Shown piece after piece: positions 1-13,530 of a stretch of DNA of 64,000 nucleotides (its first letter is position 1; each line of letters starts with the position of its first letter). The translations under genes and the position numbers were made by a program. Under the pieces are notes generated by a model, which did no database searches, had not been told where the DNA came from, and worked only from the letters and a program-made list of their open reading frames with translations. Source of the DNA: Ficedula albicollis (Eukaryota; Chordata; Aves; Passeriformes; Muscicapidae); contig NC_021684.1 in NCBI RefSeq assembly GCF_000247815.1, forward strand, positions 6,707,814 to 6,771,813, in the 5' to 3' direction.

Positions 1-930
<930 letters not shown>

Positions 931-1365
931 GGGGGGAGGGAGAGTGGGCTGCAAAAAAAGTCCACACAAACCCACGGATCTTGAAAGAAGAGGGAAGGAT
1001 AAAAAAGAAACCAGAGGCTGCAGAGGTAGACGTGGAGATGGGAGGATGAAAAATTGCAGAGGGAAGAGGCGGCAGCCGGGAACGGAGCAGGGAGCTCAGC
1101 CGTGTCACATGTACCACATCCCCGGAGAGCCACCCCGACAGCCCACCAAGGCCACCCGGGACGATGCAGTGAGCCTACGGGGAGTCCGTCTCTGCGGGGA
1201 GAGGAGACAAGGGCTCGGCCCCTCCGGACAAGGACTGCTGCCTCCCAGGGAGTCCCCGCTCGAGTGAGCTCTGCCCCAGGATCCCCTGCCCTCACCGAGG
1301 TGGCCAGAGCACTGACCGCTGCGCAAACGGGGGGCCACAGCCAGCGGCCGCCGGCTCCCCCCGAG

Positions 1366-2504
<1,139 letters not shown>

Positions 2505-3750
2505 CCGCCCCCGGCCCTGCCCGGCACCGGCCCCCGGTCCAGCCGGGGCTCCCCGCCCCCTCCGCAGCCTCCCCTGCCTCACCGCCCGACATCCCCTCGG
2601 GACCCCCCGCTCCCCAGGCCGCTCTGAGCGCGGGAGGAGCCCAGCCCGATGTGGGGACACAGCCCGCGACGGAGGTCACAGCCCAGATGTGGGCCGGGGA
2701 GGGAGAGGCACAGGGAGCCCGGAACAGCGTGCCCACCCTGGGAGACAGACCAAAACATCTCAGGCAGGATGGAGCATATTCACCGTCCTCTTTGCTGTTC
2801 GCTCCCCCCTGAGCAGTGGCAGGTCCAGGAAGGGGCTGTACTGTCCCCACACACGGCCATGGGCTGCAGGTGCACGCTGCTCTGGTGATGCAGCTCTGCG
2901 CCCTGAGGTGCGCTCAGGTCCCACAAACCACACACATATGAACACCCCTCTGTGTCCTCCAGCTGGCTACTGCCCCCTCTGCCAAATGTTCCCAGGCAAG
3001 GTGGCTGCCACCCACCATCCTGGACGACACCAATTCACAGGGAACATTTGGGTTGTTGTTGCACCCCGTCCACATACAGGCGTCCCCCTTTGATGCCTCA
3101 CAGCTGATTTGGCTCCCTCTTCATCTCTAAGGGCTGGCGCCAATGTGGCAGAAAAGTCCAAGGGGAAAGCACTGATGGCACCCAGGTTTGGTCCCATTCA
3201 TCCCCTGCTCACTCCCAGCCCCACAGTGCTGCTGCTGGGGAGTGGCACAGATGCCAGGCTCTGAACCATGGTGGCAGTGGTGGCCTTGGGGCTTGCCTTG
3301 GAAAAGGAAGGGATGGGAGTGTGTGGGAGCTGCGTGTCCCATGTCCCACCAGTACCAACTCTCCAGAAGAGCTCTGGGCTCCACCTTAGCACCCTGGATT
3401 CACCCAAGCTCCCCTGCCCCTCATGCGCCCCACCCCAACCATGCCATTCCTCTAGCATTAATAAAGCCATCAATTAGTAGTTAGGAGATGTCTCAGAAAT
3501 GCCACTTCGGAGCGAGCTGGAAGCGCTGCAATTGGGATCACAGCGATGAGCAGGTTCAAGGACGCAGAAGGTAAGTTAATGCCAAGGCTAGTGTTTAATA
3601 CAGGCAATTCCTCCCCAGGCCACTTCTGTGGCCCCGTGCACACGGAGCACAGCCCGCACAGAGCAGCAGTGCGAGGGATGAGCTGGTCTCTGGGGAGCGG
3701 AGCCGAGCGGGGAGCGCGGAGCCGCGGATGCACGGAGCACAGAGCCGCCT

Positions 3751-3854
3751 TTCATTACAAAGGGCCGGGAAGCGGCTCCGAGCTGCCAGCAGCACTGACA
3801 CCTTCATTACAAGGGGCCGGGAAGCGGCTCCGAGCTGCCAGCAGCACTGACACC
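3751..3854. repeat. 52-bp tandem duplication
   Basis: Two near-identical 52-bp units begin TTCATTACAA and end GCAGCACTGACACC. They differ by one base substitution in the AAGGG(G)CC stretch. Confidence 0.85.
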
Positions 3855-3954
3855 ATGCAAGAGGGGATTTTTCAGGCTGATGCAGCAACAAAGGCAGTTA
3901 AATCTAGCCAGGTAAGAGGCTTTCGAGGTTAGCTGGCTGTTCACACAGCACAGG

Positions 3955-4012
3955 CTTTCTTTTCCTTTTTTCCTTTTTTTTTCCCCCCCCTTTCTTTCTC
4001 CCCTCCTTTTCT
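3955..4012. repeat. Polypyrimidine tract
   Basis: This is about 58 bases of uninterrupted C/T, including a run of eight C, directly followed by AGGGGGAATT. It resembles a strong 3' splice site, but no recognisable exon follows. Confidence 0.6.
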
Positions 4013-5359
4013 AGGGGGAATTATTTTTGGTAATCCATGTGTTGTTGCTCGTTGGGCGCTGGAGCAGAAGTAAGCAGGTAAGCGGTACTTTTATCCCCAG
4101 CCCAGCTTCCCACCACGGCCGAGACTCCAGTGAGGGGCTCTGAGCCTCAAAGAAAAGCACCAAGGTTGGGCCAAGGCATCTGGAGCAGAGCTAAGCTCAC
4201 AGCAGCTGGAAATTCCTTCTCCTTTTTTGATTGAAATGATGGCAGTGGGAAGCTACCTGGAGAGGAGCAGCTCGCTCAACAAGCACCTGCTGCACTGCTG
4301 GAGGCTGTGTGTGCAAAGGTGTCACTGGGTGGTTTGGGGTGCTGGCATCCTCCTGGAGTGACTTGCTGCCTGGCCCTCCTGGCAGGGCAGAAGGGTGCTG
4401 GGCATAGGAAAGCCATCTGTGACACCCACATCCATCACTCTGCTAGGAGCCTGACACCCTTGTGCAGGGAGAGGGGCTGCTGTGGTCCAAGGGCAGGAGG
4501 AGGCTCCTATTACTGGCTCTGCAGGGAGTCCAGGTGGTTCAGGCATCTCAGTGGGACATTGTGGAGACAGACCCTGGCACCTGTTGGAGGCCAAGAGGGT
4601 GTTTCTGAAGAGATTTGTGTTTGTGGAGACCTGCATGCCAGCCCCAGTGCTCCCTAGGGGAACACCCTGGGCTGCCCCGGGCAGCCACGTTCCCACCAGT
4701 CCTGCCAGGTGGAGGATGTGCCACTGGCCCGTGACTCAACACCTCCTCCCAGTGCTTCACAGGAGCAGGTGGGATGACAGCAGCCCGGAGGCTGCAGTGA
4801 GCCGTGCCGGTGGAGGCAGCGCCGGCTCGCTGAGCTGTGCTGCCCTGCAGGGACCCTCGGCCCCTCGCCATCCCGGCTGTGACGGGGGTGGCCACAACTC
4901 ACCTCCCTGATGGAGCTTGGCCTCTCATCCCTCTTCTGGTGGCAGCTTCTCAGACATCACCCTGCTGAGCCCATAAGACCCTGTGTTGATCCAGCTGGTG
5001 CAATGATGTTGTTGCTCTGTTCCCTCACGATGCCTTAGCATCCCCCTGGGCCATGTGCCGTGATGGTGCCATGCGGTGCTGGCTGCTTGTGCCCACACTG
5101 TGCTCTGGCTGATGGTGCAACCACCACCACCGAGCTGCCCAGGGACCTGAACCCTGCCTTGGTGTGGGGTGAAGGCAGTTGAAAATCCCTCTTCCTCCCC
5201 ATCATCCTCCTCTTCTCCCTGCCGAGCCAGCGTTGACCACTGCAACAAGATTAAACCAATTGCACCATTATTTGTTCCATGTTTAATAAGGGTTTGAGGA
5301 GCAGATCTTCCAGCCAGGCCCTGCTATCAATCAAACCCGCACAGAGTCCCCCTTTCCAA

Positions 5360-5480
5360 GAAGAAAGAAAACAAAATTGGTCTAATTTATTATTCATTTG
5401 TTCATTAAGTCTGTATTAACCAGATATATTATAAAGGAAAACAGGATTGCGCCTTTTGATCAGCAAACCCTCTGCTCATG
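5360..5480. promoter_or_regulatory. Candidate regulatory element (AT-rich island)
   Basis: An abrupt AT-rich segment in GC-rich surroundings carries AATTTATTATTCATTTGTTC, ATTAAG and CATGAATATCCATG. The composition resembles amniote conserved noncoding elements. Conservation is inferred, not shown. Confidence 0.25.
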
Positions 5481-5953
5481 AATATCCATGAGGCTCCCCC
5501 CTGCCCCAGCACCTCTCCCCTGTGATGGAGGGCATCAGTGGTGGGTGCTGGCACCAGGCTGGGTCCTGGCACACCACAGGGCTGGGAAGCTGCTCTCAGC
5601 TCTGTCTGCTTGCAGAGTACTGGGGATCAGCTGTGCCATCCCATGGCACTGCAGAGCTCAGGCCACTCACAGGTGCCCACAGCTGGGAGGGAGACGCCAA
5701 GCCCTGCTGGCTGCAGAAGGCTGTGGGGACATGCTGGGGGGCACTGGGGTGATGGGCTCCCCTCCCTCCCTGCCTGGGGCTGAGCAGGAAGCCGAGCAGG
5801 TGGTGTTTCCTCGGCGTGAAAAAGCAGCATATGTCCCTGGATCCCTGGCGCGTGGCAGCGGCGCTGGTGCCCGCCGCTCCCCCAGCGCTGCGGGGAGGCG
5901 CTGAGGGACCCCGAGTGCCAGGGATGCCCTGCAGGACCAGCACAGGACTGGAG

Positions 5954-6190
5954 CAGCACGTATCCTTCCTCCCTGGGGCATCCTCCAGGAACCCCTTGGT
6001 CCATCCTAGGGAGGATCAGAACCCCAGGATGTGCAGCACGTATCCTTCCTCCCTGGGGCATCCTTCACGAACCCCTTGGTCCAGCCTAGGGAGGATCAGA
6101 ACCCCAGGATGCCAGCACGTATCCTTCCTCCCTGGGGCATCCTCCAGGAACCCCTTGGTCCATCCTAGGGAGGATCAGAACCCCAGGATG
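5954..6190. repeat. 80-bp tandem repeat, three copies
   Basis: Units start at 5954, 6034 and 6113 (CAGCACGTATCCTTCCTCCC) and end AACCCCAGGATG. Units 1 and 3 are nearly identical; unit 2 differs at a few bases. It is a short minisatellite with no coding meaning. Confidence 0.9.
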
Positions 6191-6419
6191 TGTTGCAAGG
6201 ACTGGCTGGCACCAGCTCATAAGCTGATGGTGACATTCACCCAGAGCCAGCAGCATCTTGGGCAGCGGCAGAGTGTGGAGAGCCATGTCCCAGCCCAGCA
6301 GGATGGTGGATCCCAGCCCTGCCCAGGAGCTGTTGCACCCTGCAGCGGCTGTGGGCGTACATGGAGAAACGCCACGTCTGCATGGATGTCCATGCACCCA
6401 TGCAGTCCAGCCAGACCTG

Positions 6420-6640
6420 AAAATAGGTTGGTTTAAAAAATGCATCACTTTGAAGTTATGTAAATGAAAGGCAGCGGCAAACAGAGCATGCTGGCAAAAG
6501 GGTTTCCAATTTTTTTTTTTTCCTTCTCACCAGCTTCCTCCGGTTAAAATTGGGTTGCAATTCATTAATAAAGGAACAGTTGTACTGAATAAGCTCCCGT
6601 GCTTAAATCAGGACAGAGAAGCGTAATTAACCCAGCTCCA
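6420..6640. promoter_or_regulatory. Candidate regulatory element (AT-rich island)
   Basis: It contains TTATGTAAATGAAAGG (octamer-like ATGTAAAT), TTCATTAATAAAGG and GCGTAATTAACCC. The mix of homeodomain and POU-like words with balanced complexity is typical of developmental enhancers. This is inference from composition. Confidence 0.3.
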
Positions 6641-9040
6641 GTCTGATGTGATGGAAGAGGAAAATGCTCTTCTGTTTTGGTCCCTTCTCTTAAAAGCCCG
6701 CTGCGTTCTCCTGGCCTCTTGGGAATGGAGCTGAGCTTCTTATTTAAAAATGAAGCTCACAGCCTGACAGAGCGGGTTCATGTATATATATATAAAAGCT
6801 GTCATGATGATATTTTATTCATACCCCTCTTCCCCTTCCCTTTGCTTGGAAAATCCAGGAGCAGCCAGCAGGCAGTGTGGAGAGAGAGAAAGCAAGAATC
6901 CCCTTTTAAAAGTAAATTACAGATGCAAGTCACATTAGTTGAAGCCCCACGAGGCGGCAGATTCCTGAGTACCAGGGCTGGCCCCGGCAGCTTGGCCAGC
7001 CCAGAGCTGGCACAGCAGCTTCCCACCCGTGAGAGAGCAGGAGGGGACAGGCAGGGGGTGGCACCGGCTGTACACCACTGATGGTACACGCTGGAGATTT
7101 GTCCTCGCTCCTCTAAATGGAGCTACCACCTAAATTACAGCCTCATTAAGGGCCACAAAGGCCTCCCGCCGGCAGGTGCTATAGGTGGGATTCAGCACAT
7201 TGTCCTGGGCTCAAGGTGGGGGGATTCCTTCTCCACCATTATTTCTGGGGCTGAATTTCCATCTTTCCCCACAGCAGTTTGTCTGGATGAGCCAGACGCT
7301 GTCCGGCCGCTGTCGAAGTGGCACGTGGCTCTGCATGTTGATGGAGCATCCCTGCGGCTCGGTTCTGCCTGGCCATGCGCCCCCCCTCCTCCAGCACCGC
7401 TTCCTCACCTGCTGGAAAAATAGCTGGCTGCTTGCATGGGAAGGCAAACTGTATTTTAGGTGGTCTTCGGGTGGGGAAGAGCTGCCCAGAACAAGGGTGT
7501 TAGATCTGCTGTGCAGGGCAGGGAGGCAGAGCAGAACAGAATGGTCTGTTGAAACCGGGAGTGCTGCAGGATGGCTTGATGTGAGAGACAGATGCTGAAT
7601 TCCACACGGGACCAGTCACAAACCCATTAACATCTCCTCTGCCCCTGCTGAAGCCACAGTGTCACCTGTCAGCGTCTCTGTGTCACCTGGGGTGAGGTGA
7701 GGCGAATGCTGAGAGGGACACAGCCAGACAGCACGGGTGCTGTGGGAGCACCAGCCCTGAGATGGGGACATGCAGAAGCACCTCTGCAATGGGGAGGTGC
7801 AGCAGTGCCCCTGTGCATAGGGCTGCCCAATTACCACTGAGCATGGAGCTGGAGTAGGGGTGGCATTGCCCCATGGCACCATTCACCCCTGACACTCCCT
7901 GGGGACCTTCTCCATATTTCTTCTGCTTCACTCCCAATGCCTGCCCATGTCCACTCCTTGTAGCTCTAACCCGGGGGATTTTGAGGCTTTAATAGTTTTA
8001 TTAAAATGAACAGGTTGGTTCCCAGAGCACAGGGATGCTGGATCCTGCCCTGAAGCCATCATACACCCCCATGAGTGGCTGGGCTGGCACTGCTGGGTTC
8101 TTTGAGGGGCATTGCCAGGGTTCATCCTGCCCTGCCACACACCAGCATGCCTGGAAATCCTTGGTGGGGCAAACTGAATCCCTGGGGCTGAAGGACATGT
8201 GGGCAATGCCAGCCTGCCCCTTTGTAGCAGAGATGTTTCTGGTGAGGAGGAGAAAAGAAAAATCAGTGTTTGTTTCTTTCTGAGAAGATTGCTCTCTGCA
8301 CACTCCTTGTATTTAGTTATTATTAAAGGGTTGTTTTGCTGTCAGTGAAAGCCTGCAATTACGGGCGCTCTCCTTTTTTCCTGGCTGTCACTATTCCCCA
8401 TGAAAGCATTGCCCACAATTTTAGCATTTCTGCATTTCAATGTAAAGAAAAAGAAATTGAGATTTGGGCTGACACTTTCCATGTGCGCCTGGCTGGTTTC
8501 AAACTCCTCTGATTGTCCCCCCACCCAAAACCATCATTTTGGGGGCTCAGACCAGAGCAGAATGTAGCTGTGCACTAGCAGAGGCTCTTTGGTCTTTACC
8601 CTCTTGCTTGTTCAACCCATAGCCAGGCAGAAAGCTCACAGGAATCCTACCAAAGCCAATGCTGTGGTCAGGGAGCCAACACCACCTCACACCCTGCTCC
8701 CTGAAGTGTGCTGTGCAGAACAAAATATACTATTTTCACTGAAGATCCTTAGACATTTCCCTTGGTCAAACAATCCATGGCTGATGGCTGGAAACACATT
8801 GGTGCCCTGTATCTGTTTGTGCCAGCTCTGCATTGTGCCTGCCACACCATAAATCCCTCCCTGACCCCAGGAAACATGGGATATCCCCAGCCAGAATCAG
8901 CATCCATGTGGAGCCAGGGATGCAGCAGATGGGGCAGACTTGGCTCTGCTGGACCCCAAATCTTCAGCATTCCTAGAGGAATTCCCCCAAAGTTCATGGG
9001 GACGCTTCTCCTCTCTCTGAACCCTCCTCCCTGGCTGTAT
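6640..9040. other. Intergenic, no gene recognised
   Basis: No supported exon was found. There is a short (AT)n stretch near 6783-6793 and scattered AT-rich patches (6740-6950, 7125-7160). Nothing else stands out. Confidence 0.5.
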
Positions 9041-9240
9041 CACCACTAATCTAATGTGGCTAATTTTAAACGAAGCTGCCCTCCCTTGACATGCATCTCC
9101 CCGTGGCATTGAAATTAAATGTAGGCTGTAATTTGGCATTTGAGAAGCGAAAGGGATGGTGGCCCTAAGGGAAAAGATAACAGCTTGGCTGTTTGTGTTA
9201 AATAGCTGTCTGCGAGCTTCAAACTGCAGCCGGAGATTCA
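9040..9240. promoter_or_regulatory. Candidate regulatory element
   Basis: It has CTAATTTTAAACGAAG, GAAATTAAATGTAGG and a GATA-containing AAAAGATAACAG in a low-GC block flanked by GC-rich DNA. Conserved-element status is inferred. Confidence 0.25.
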
Positions 9241-9719
9241 GCTCACCGCGGGCAGGCTGCCAGCCCCCAGCCTGCTTTTTGGCTACAGCTCCTTCACAGC
9301 AGGAAGCTCAGAGGGGGGATCTCAGCCCCGACCCCCCCAACTGCATCTCACAGGGCATCTGCTTGTTCCCCACCCTCCCCACGGCTTGTGCTAAAACTGC
9401 CTCGCAGACTTCTTGCTCCAGCTCCCGTGGCCACCAGGAAAGCACCGGGGCTGGATGCAGAGCCACAGGGAAGGAGGAGTGCAGTCCTTTGGGGCATTCT
9501 GAACCTGGCATGGGGCAGCACAGGCTGGCAGGGGCATCCCAGTTCCGTGCTGCACCTTGAGAGGTGGTGGCAGCCCATCAGAGACACCCCTGCCAAGTGC
9601 TGCACCGGTGTGGATTTGCAGCTGGTGGTGCTGGGATTTGGCCTCAGCACGGCATAGAGGTCTCTAGATGGGCTCCAGACCCCAGCTCTCCTTGCAGGGG
9701 AAAGCTGTCTGCCACCGGA

Positions 9720-9920
9720 GGACTTGACTTGAAATAAAAAGTTTGCTTCCCTCAAATACAATGTTTCTCTTGACCTGAAACAAAAATTAATTTTAATTTC
9801 AGGCTCGTGGTTTTTTTATATTTTAATGGATGCTGTTAATAAAAGGGAGACTTTGAGATAACAATTTCCAGCAGCAGAACATGTCTGTTTTGGGGGCAGT
9901 TTGTTTTAAACTGGAAAAAC
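9720..9920. promoter_or_regulatory. Candidate regulatory element (AT-rich)
   Basis: It contains AAAAATTAATTTTAATTTC, TATATTTTAATGG and GTTAATAAAAGGG. The block is strongly AT-rich and lacks coding potential. Confidence 0.22.
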
Positions 9921-10189
9921 TGGCCAAGGCAGTGGGAATTTGCCTGGGCTCCTAGGTTCCCCCGGTCACCTGTGCAGGGGACACTGGGGCAGGCAGGGGA
10001 TGGGAGAGGAAGATGTCCCCGTGGCCGGGGCCAGCAGCAGCCCAGGGACAGGGCTCCCCGATGGGCTGGTTACCTGGTGCACCCCCCAGCCCTTCTCCTT
10101 CCCAGCCCACCCACCTCCATCCCTCCTTGCCCGCACCCAGTCACTATTTCCCAGGAGCTGCTTGTCCCTCCCAGCCCTTTGTACCGCTT

Positions 10190-10510
10190 GTCTCCATCCT
10201 CCCCTTTGTTTAGCATTTTAATTATTTTAATTACCTTGTTTGCCAGCTTATCGCGGCGCTCAAACCCATCTGTGTGCGAGCAAGCAGACACAGACTTTTA
10301 TCTGCAGCCCGCCGTCAGCCCCATTAGCATTTTTTACTCGGGCTTTAGCGGAGGAGAAGAGAAATTAGCATTTCTGCCTGGGCCGGTGGGGCTGGCACGG
10401 TCGCCCCTCGCCTCGCAGGGTCACTTCATTCTTCCCAGAAGAATGGGACTAATTTATCTCTCCCCCCTCCTTGTATCCATTTCAAATGAGAGATTAATAT
10501 AATGACAAAC
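10190..10510. promoter_or_regulatory. Candidate regulatory element with clustered TAATTA
   Basis: TTTTAATTATTTTAATTACC lies near 10218, followed by CGCGGCGCTCAAACCC and two ATTAGCATTT words (10325 and 10365). The arrangement of TAATTA and TTAGCAT words is that of a homeodomain and POU target enhancer. Function is inferred. Confidence 0.3.
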
Positions 10511-11263
10511 ATGAAGCCCAAGCGCCTGAGCCCTGCCATGGGGTTTCCCTTCTCCAGGGAGGCAGGCAGTGGTGTTCAGGTGAGGTGATGCTGTCCCCAG
10601 GAGGAAGGTGTCTTTGGGAAAAGGCTTCTTTCTGTTGCATTTGGATGCTAAAATGCTGCTTGGTGGCACAGACAGGGGTCAAAGGCAGGGATGCTGGACC
10701 CAGCTGTGGGTGGGAGGGGATGGGGACATGGCTGGGGGCTTCAGGCTGTGGTTAAAACAGCAGTGCTGCTGCAGTGGCAGGTGCTTTCCAGGTGGGCTGC
10801 ATGGCTGAAGCCCCCCACTCTCCTTTAGGGACAGATGAGAGGTCTCACTGCTGGAAACCCTCTCCCAGCATCCTCTGAGCACTACTTCTCCCAAAGAGGC
10901 CCAACCACCAATAAATCTGTATCAGCTCACCTTCAAATGCACTTCAGTGCCCTATTTTCTCTGCACAACAACAAATTAACGGCCCCAGTTTTGGGAATGA
11001 CTGCCAGCCCCCCCTGCAGGGCTCCCCTAAGTGACCCAAGACCCCTTTTTGCTGCACTAAAGCATTGCTAAAATCCTGCTGTGAGCTGCACCTGGAGCCC
11101 TGCCCGTGGGGAGGGGGTGCAGCGAGGGCAAGGCTGGGTGAGCTGTGGTCTCCTACAGAAATCTGGGTTAGCAGGGGTGCTCATGGACCCCAGCTGTGCC
11201 ATGGTGTGAGCAGGGTGGAAAACATCCCGTGGAGCTGGGCTGGGCAGCCAGAGCTCCGCCTCA

Positions 11264-11585
11264 GACAGGACATCTCTGGCGACAGGACACCTCATGGAGA
11301 AAGAGCATCCCATGGAGGCAAAAGGTTCCATGGAAACAGAAGCCCTTTTGGAGAGAGGACATGTATCCAGGTCAGGATAACCCCTGGGGACAGGATGTTC
11401 CTTAGGCACAGGACCTCAATTTGGGAGAGGGTGTTCTTTGGGAATAGGACCCCTGTCCATGACAGGACATCCCTTGTTCCAGGATGAGAATGCCTCTTTG
11501 GAACAAGAGTCCCATCAAGGGCAGGATGTCAATTTGGGACAGAAATCCCCTTAAGGACAGGTAGGATGCCCTCAGAGGACAGGCC
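11264..11585. repeat. Degenerate 18-bp minisatellite (about 17 units)
   Basis: From 11281 to 11478 the sequence divides into eleven exact 18-bp steps with a consensus close to GACAGGACNTCCCTTGGA, and looser units continue on both sides. In one frame the + strand reads hexapeptides of the form G-(D/E/N)-R-T-x-x (DRTPHG, ERASHG, NRSPFG, ERTCIQ, DRMFLR, NRTPVH), ended by a TGA at 11485-11487. Units have diverged strongly while keeping length, so the array is old. I infer a decayed minisatellite, not a gene. Confidence 0.75.
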
Positions 11586-11589
11586 AGAT

Positions 11590-13380
11590 GCTTTGCTGCC
11601 AGGGCAGCAGCCAGGACCCTCAGATCCCCCCCAACATCTGCCTCTAAACCCTCCTTTAAACACTCAACACACTTCAGTGTATGAATAAAGGATCTCACAC
11701 TCCTGATTAGAGTCACCAGGAAAAATTCAGTGAATTAACAAAACTCCAAGGCAGAAGAAATCTCCTAAATGCCTACACACCTTTCCTGCACCCAGCAAAG
11801 TCCTTTAAGACCCAGGAAAGGCAATAAAGGCTAATTCACTGGTTCCAAAACTGGTTGAACAAAGGAGTCAGAGACAAAAGGATCCATCAGCCCAGAGAGT
11901 CTTGAGGGAGGCGTGCAGGGACAGTGACCCCAGCAGCCACAGACCCACCATGTCTCTCCAGCACAGCCTGCCCTGGGAAAGCAACAGGCCAGCGTTTTGC
12001 TGAGGTCTGGGCTGCAAAACTTAACAAGGAAGAAATTTGAAAGAGAAACTTTACTAAAATAGCTTTAGGAAATCATCCCACCAAAGGGATGGGATGAAGA
12101 ACAAAGGAAGGTGGAGAGACCAAACCCAAGGGAAGGGAATATCAGGACATGGCACGGTTCATTGAATCTGCTAAGGGGATGAGGAGGAGAGGAAGGACTG
12201 CCCGACTGCCACAGCCCAGTGCCACTTGCTGGCAAGGCCAGGCCTGGCTGTCTGGTGTTGATGGTGGCATTGCAGGGCAGGTGAGAGAAGAGCAGTAACC
12301 CCACAGTGCCCAGCCGTGCCATGCTGTGGGAGACAGCCACTTCCTCCACAAGCACGTCCACAAGCTCTGTGCTCCACTGCTGCTGGAAGGAATGGCAGAT
12401 TTGATCTATAATTTACAGGGATATCCATCTGGGAAGTGGCTTGACAAGCCTGGGAGAGCAGCACTGTCCTCCTGTCTTCTCCTCTTCTTTTAATTTAAAA
12501 ATTCTTTACATTGAGGCACGGTATGAATAAAGACAAGTGACAGGCACCATTCCCTCCCTACCCTGTCAGTGCCTCCTTGGCTTGCCACAGCAGGTCCTTG
12601 CACACTGCTGTCAGCCTCCCCAGGACACAGTCTGGAGGTGTTGACTCCCACACCTTTAACTCAGATGCTCGGGACAGGCTTTCTCAGGAAGCCCCCAGAG
12701 ATGCTGCAGCTACCAGGGCTGGGCTGGATGATGCTGGTTGCTGTGGAAACAGCAGGGCCGGATCCAGGGACCGCAGCATCTTCCCTGCACCTGGGACCAG
12801 CTGCTCTCACCTAGTTTGCAGCTGGAGAGCAGAGCATGCAGGAGAGCTGCTCTGGTGGCACTGGGCTTTTCCCAGCCCCAGTCTGCTGCAGTCCCATTTT
12901 CCCCAGGGATCAATGGGTTTACTCCCTTTCATCCTGTGAATGTCATGCACAGGGTGTTTCATTACATGGGGCTCCCTGAGGTGGAACACAATGCTTTAGA
13001 CCTGGAGCACCACCTCTTCTCCAGCCATCCCCCCAGGACCTGCATGGCACCTTCAGGCCACCACATCCCAGGAAAGCCTTTAGCAGCAGCACCATGACTT
13101 CATTCAACCAGTGCGCCACCACAAGCTCTCCTAAATAGCACCCAGACCTGCGGGAGGCGGGACACACCGGGACAAGCCACACAGGGTTCTCCTCAAGTGC
13201 AGCGAAGCCCTGCCATGGGCCAGGCAGGTGCCACTGTGTGCCAGGCTGCCAGCCACCCCAGCTCATCCCTGCTCCACTCGGGAGCAGCTCAGCTCGTTAC
13301 AGGGGTGCCAGGATGATGGAGTATCCTGCCGGAGTAGAGGAAGCCAGGTAAACCTCCCCATCCATCAGGGCCCCCACTTT
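11590..13380. other. Intergenic, no gene recognised
   Basis: Nothing coding is supported. The segment includes an X-box-like site (12737-12750) and ordinary mixed-composition DNA. Confidence 0.5.
12737..12750. promoter_or_regulatory. RFX X-box-like site
   Basis: GTTGCTGTGGAAAC fits the RFX X-box pattern (GTTGCYRTGGNAAC). RFX factors drive ciliary genes, but no ciliary promoter is visible nearby, so a chance match is possible. Confidence 0.3.
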
Positions 13381-13530
13381 CTGCCAAGCACATTAGGGGA
13401 TAATTAAGTAAAAATAGGCCTTCCGACCAGTGTAGCTCATTAAGGGCTAATTAAGTTAATTAGTGCCAGGTGTGGATTGCAGCGCTTGCGCGTGTGGCTG
13501 TTGTTTGCTGTAATTGCATTTTCTCAGCAG
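13380..13530. promoter_or_regulatory. Candidate regulatory element with clustered TAATTA
   Basis: GGATAATTAAGTAAAAATAG and GGGCTAATTAAGTTAATTAG lie within 80 bp, then TGTAATTGCATTTTC. Three homeodomain-type cores in such a short space, inside GC-rich DNA, suggest a developmental enhancer. This is inference only. Confidence 0.35.

Noticed and set aside
11065..11487. 140-codon frame with hexapeptide repeats as a repeat protein gene
   Set aside because: The frame follows from an 18-bp minisatellite; there is no supported start, splice site or homologue. Kept only as a repeat and a finding.
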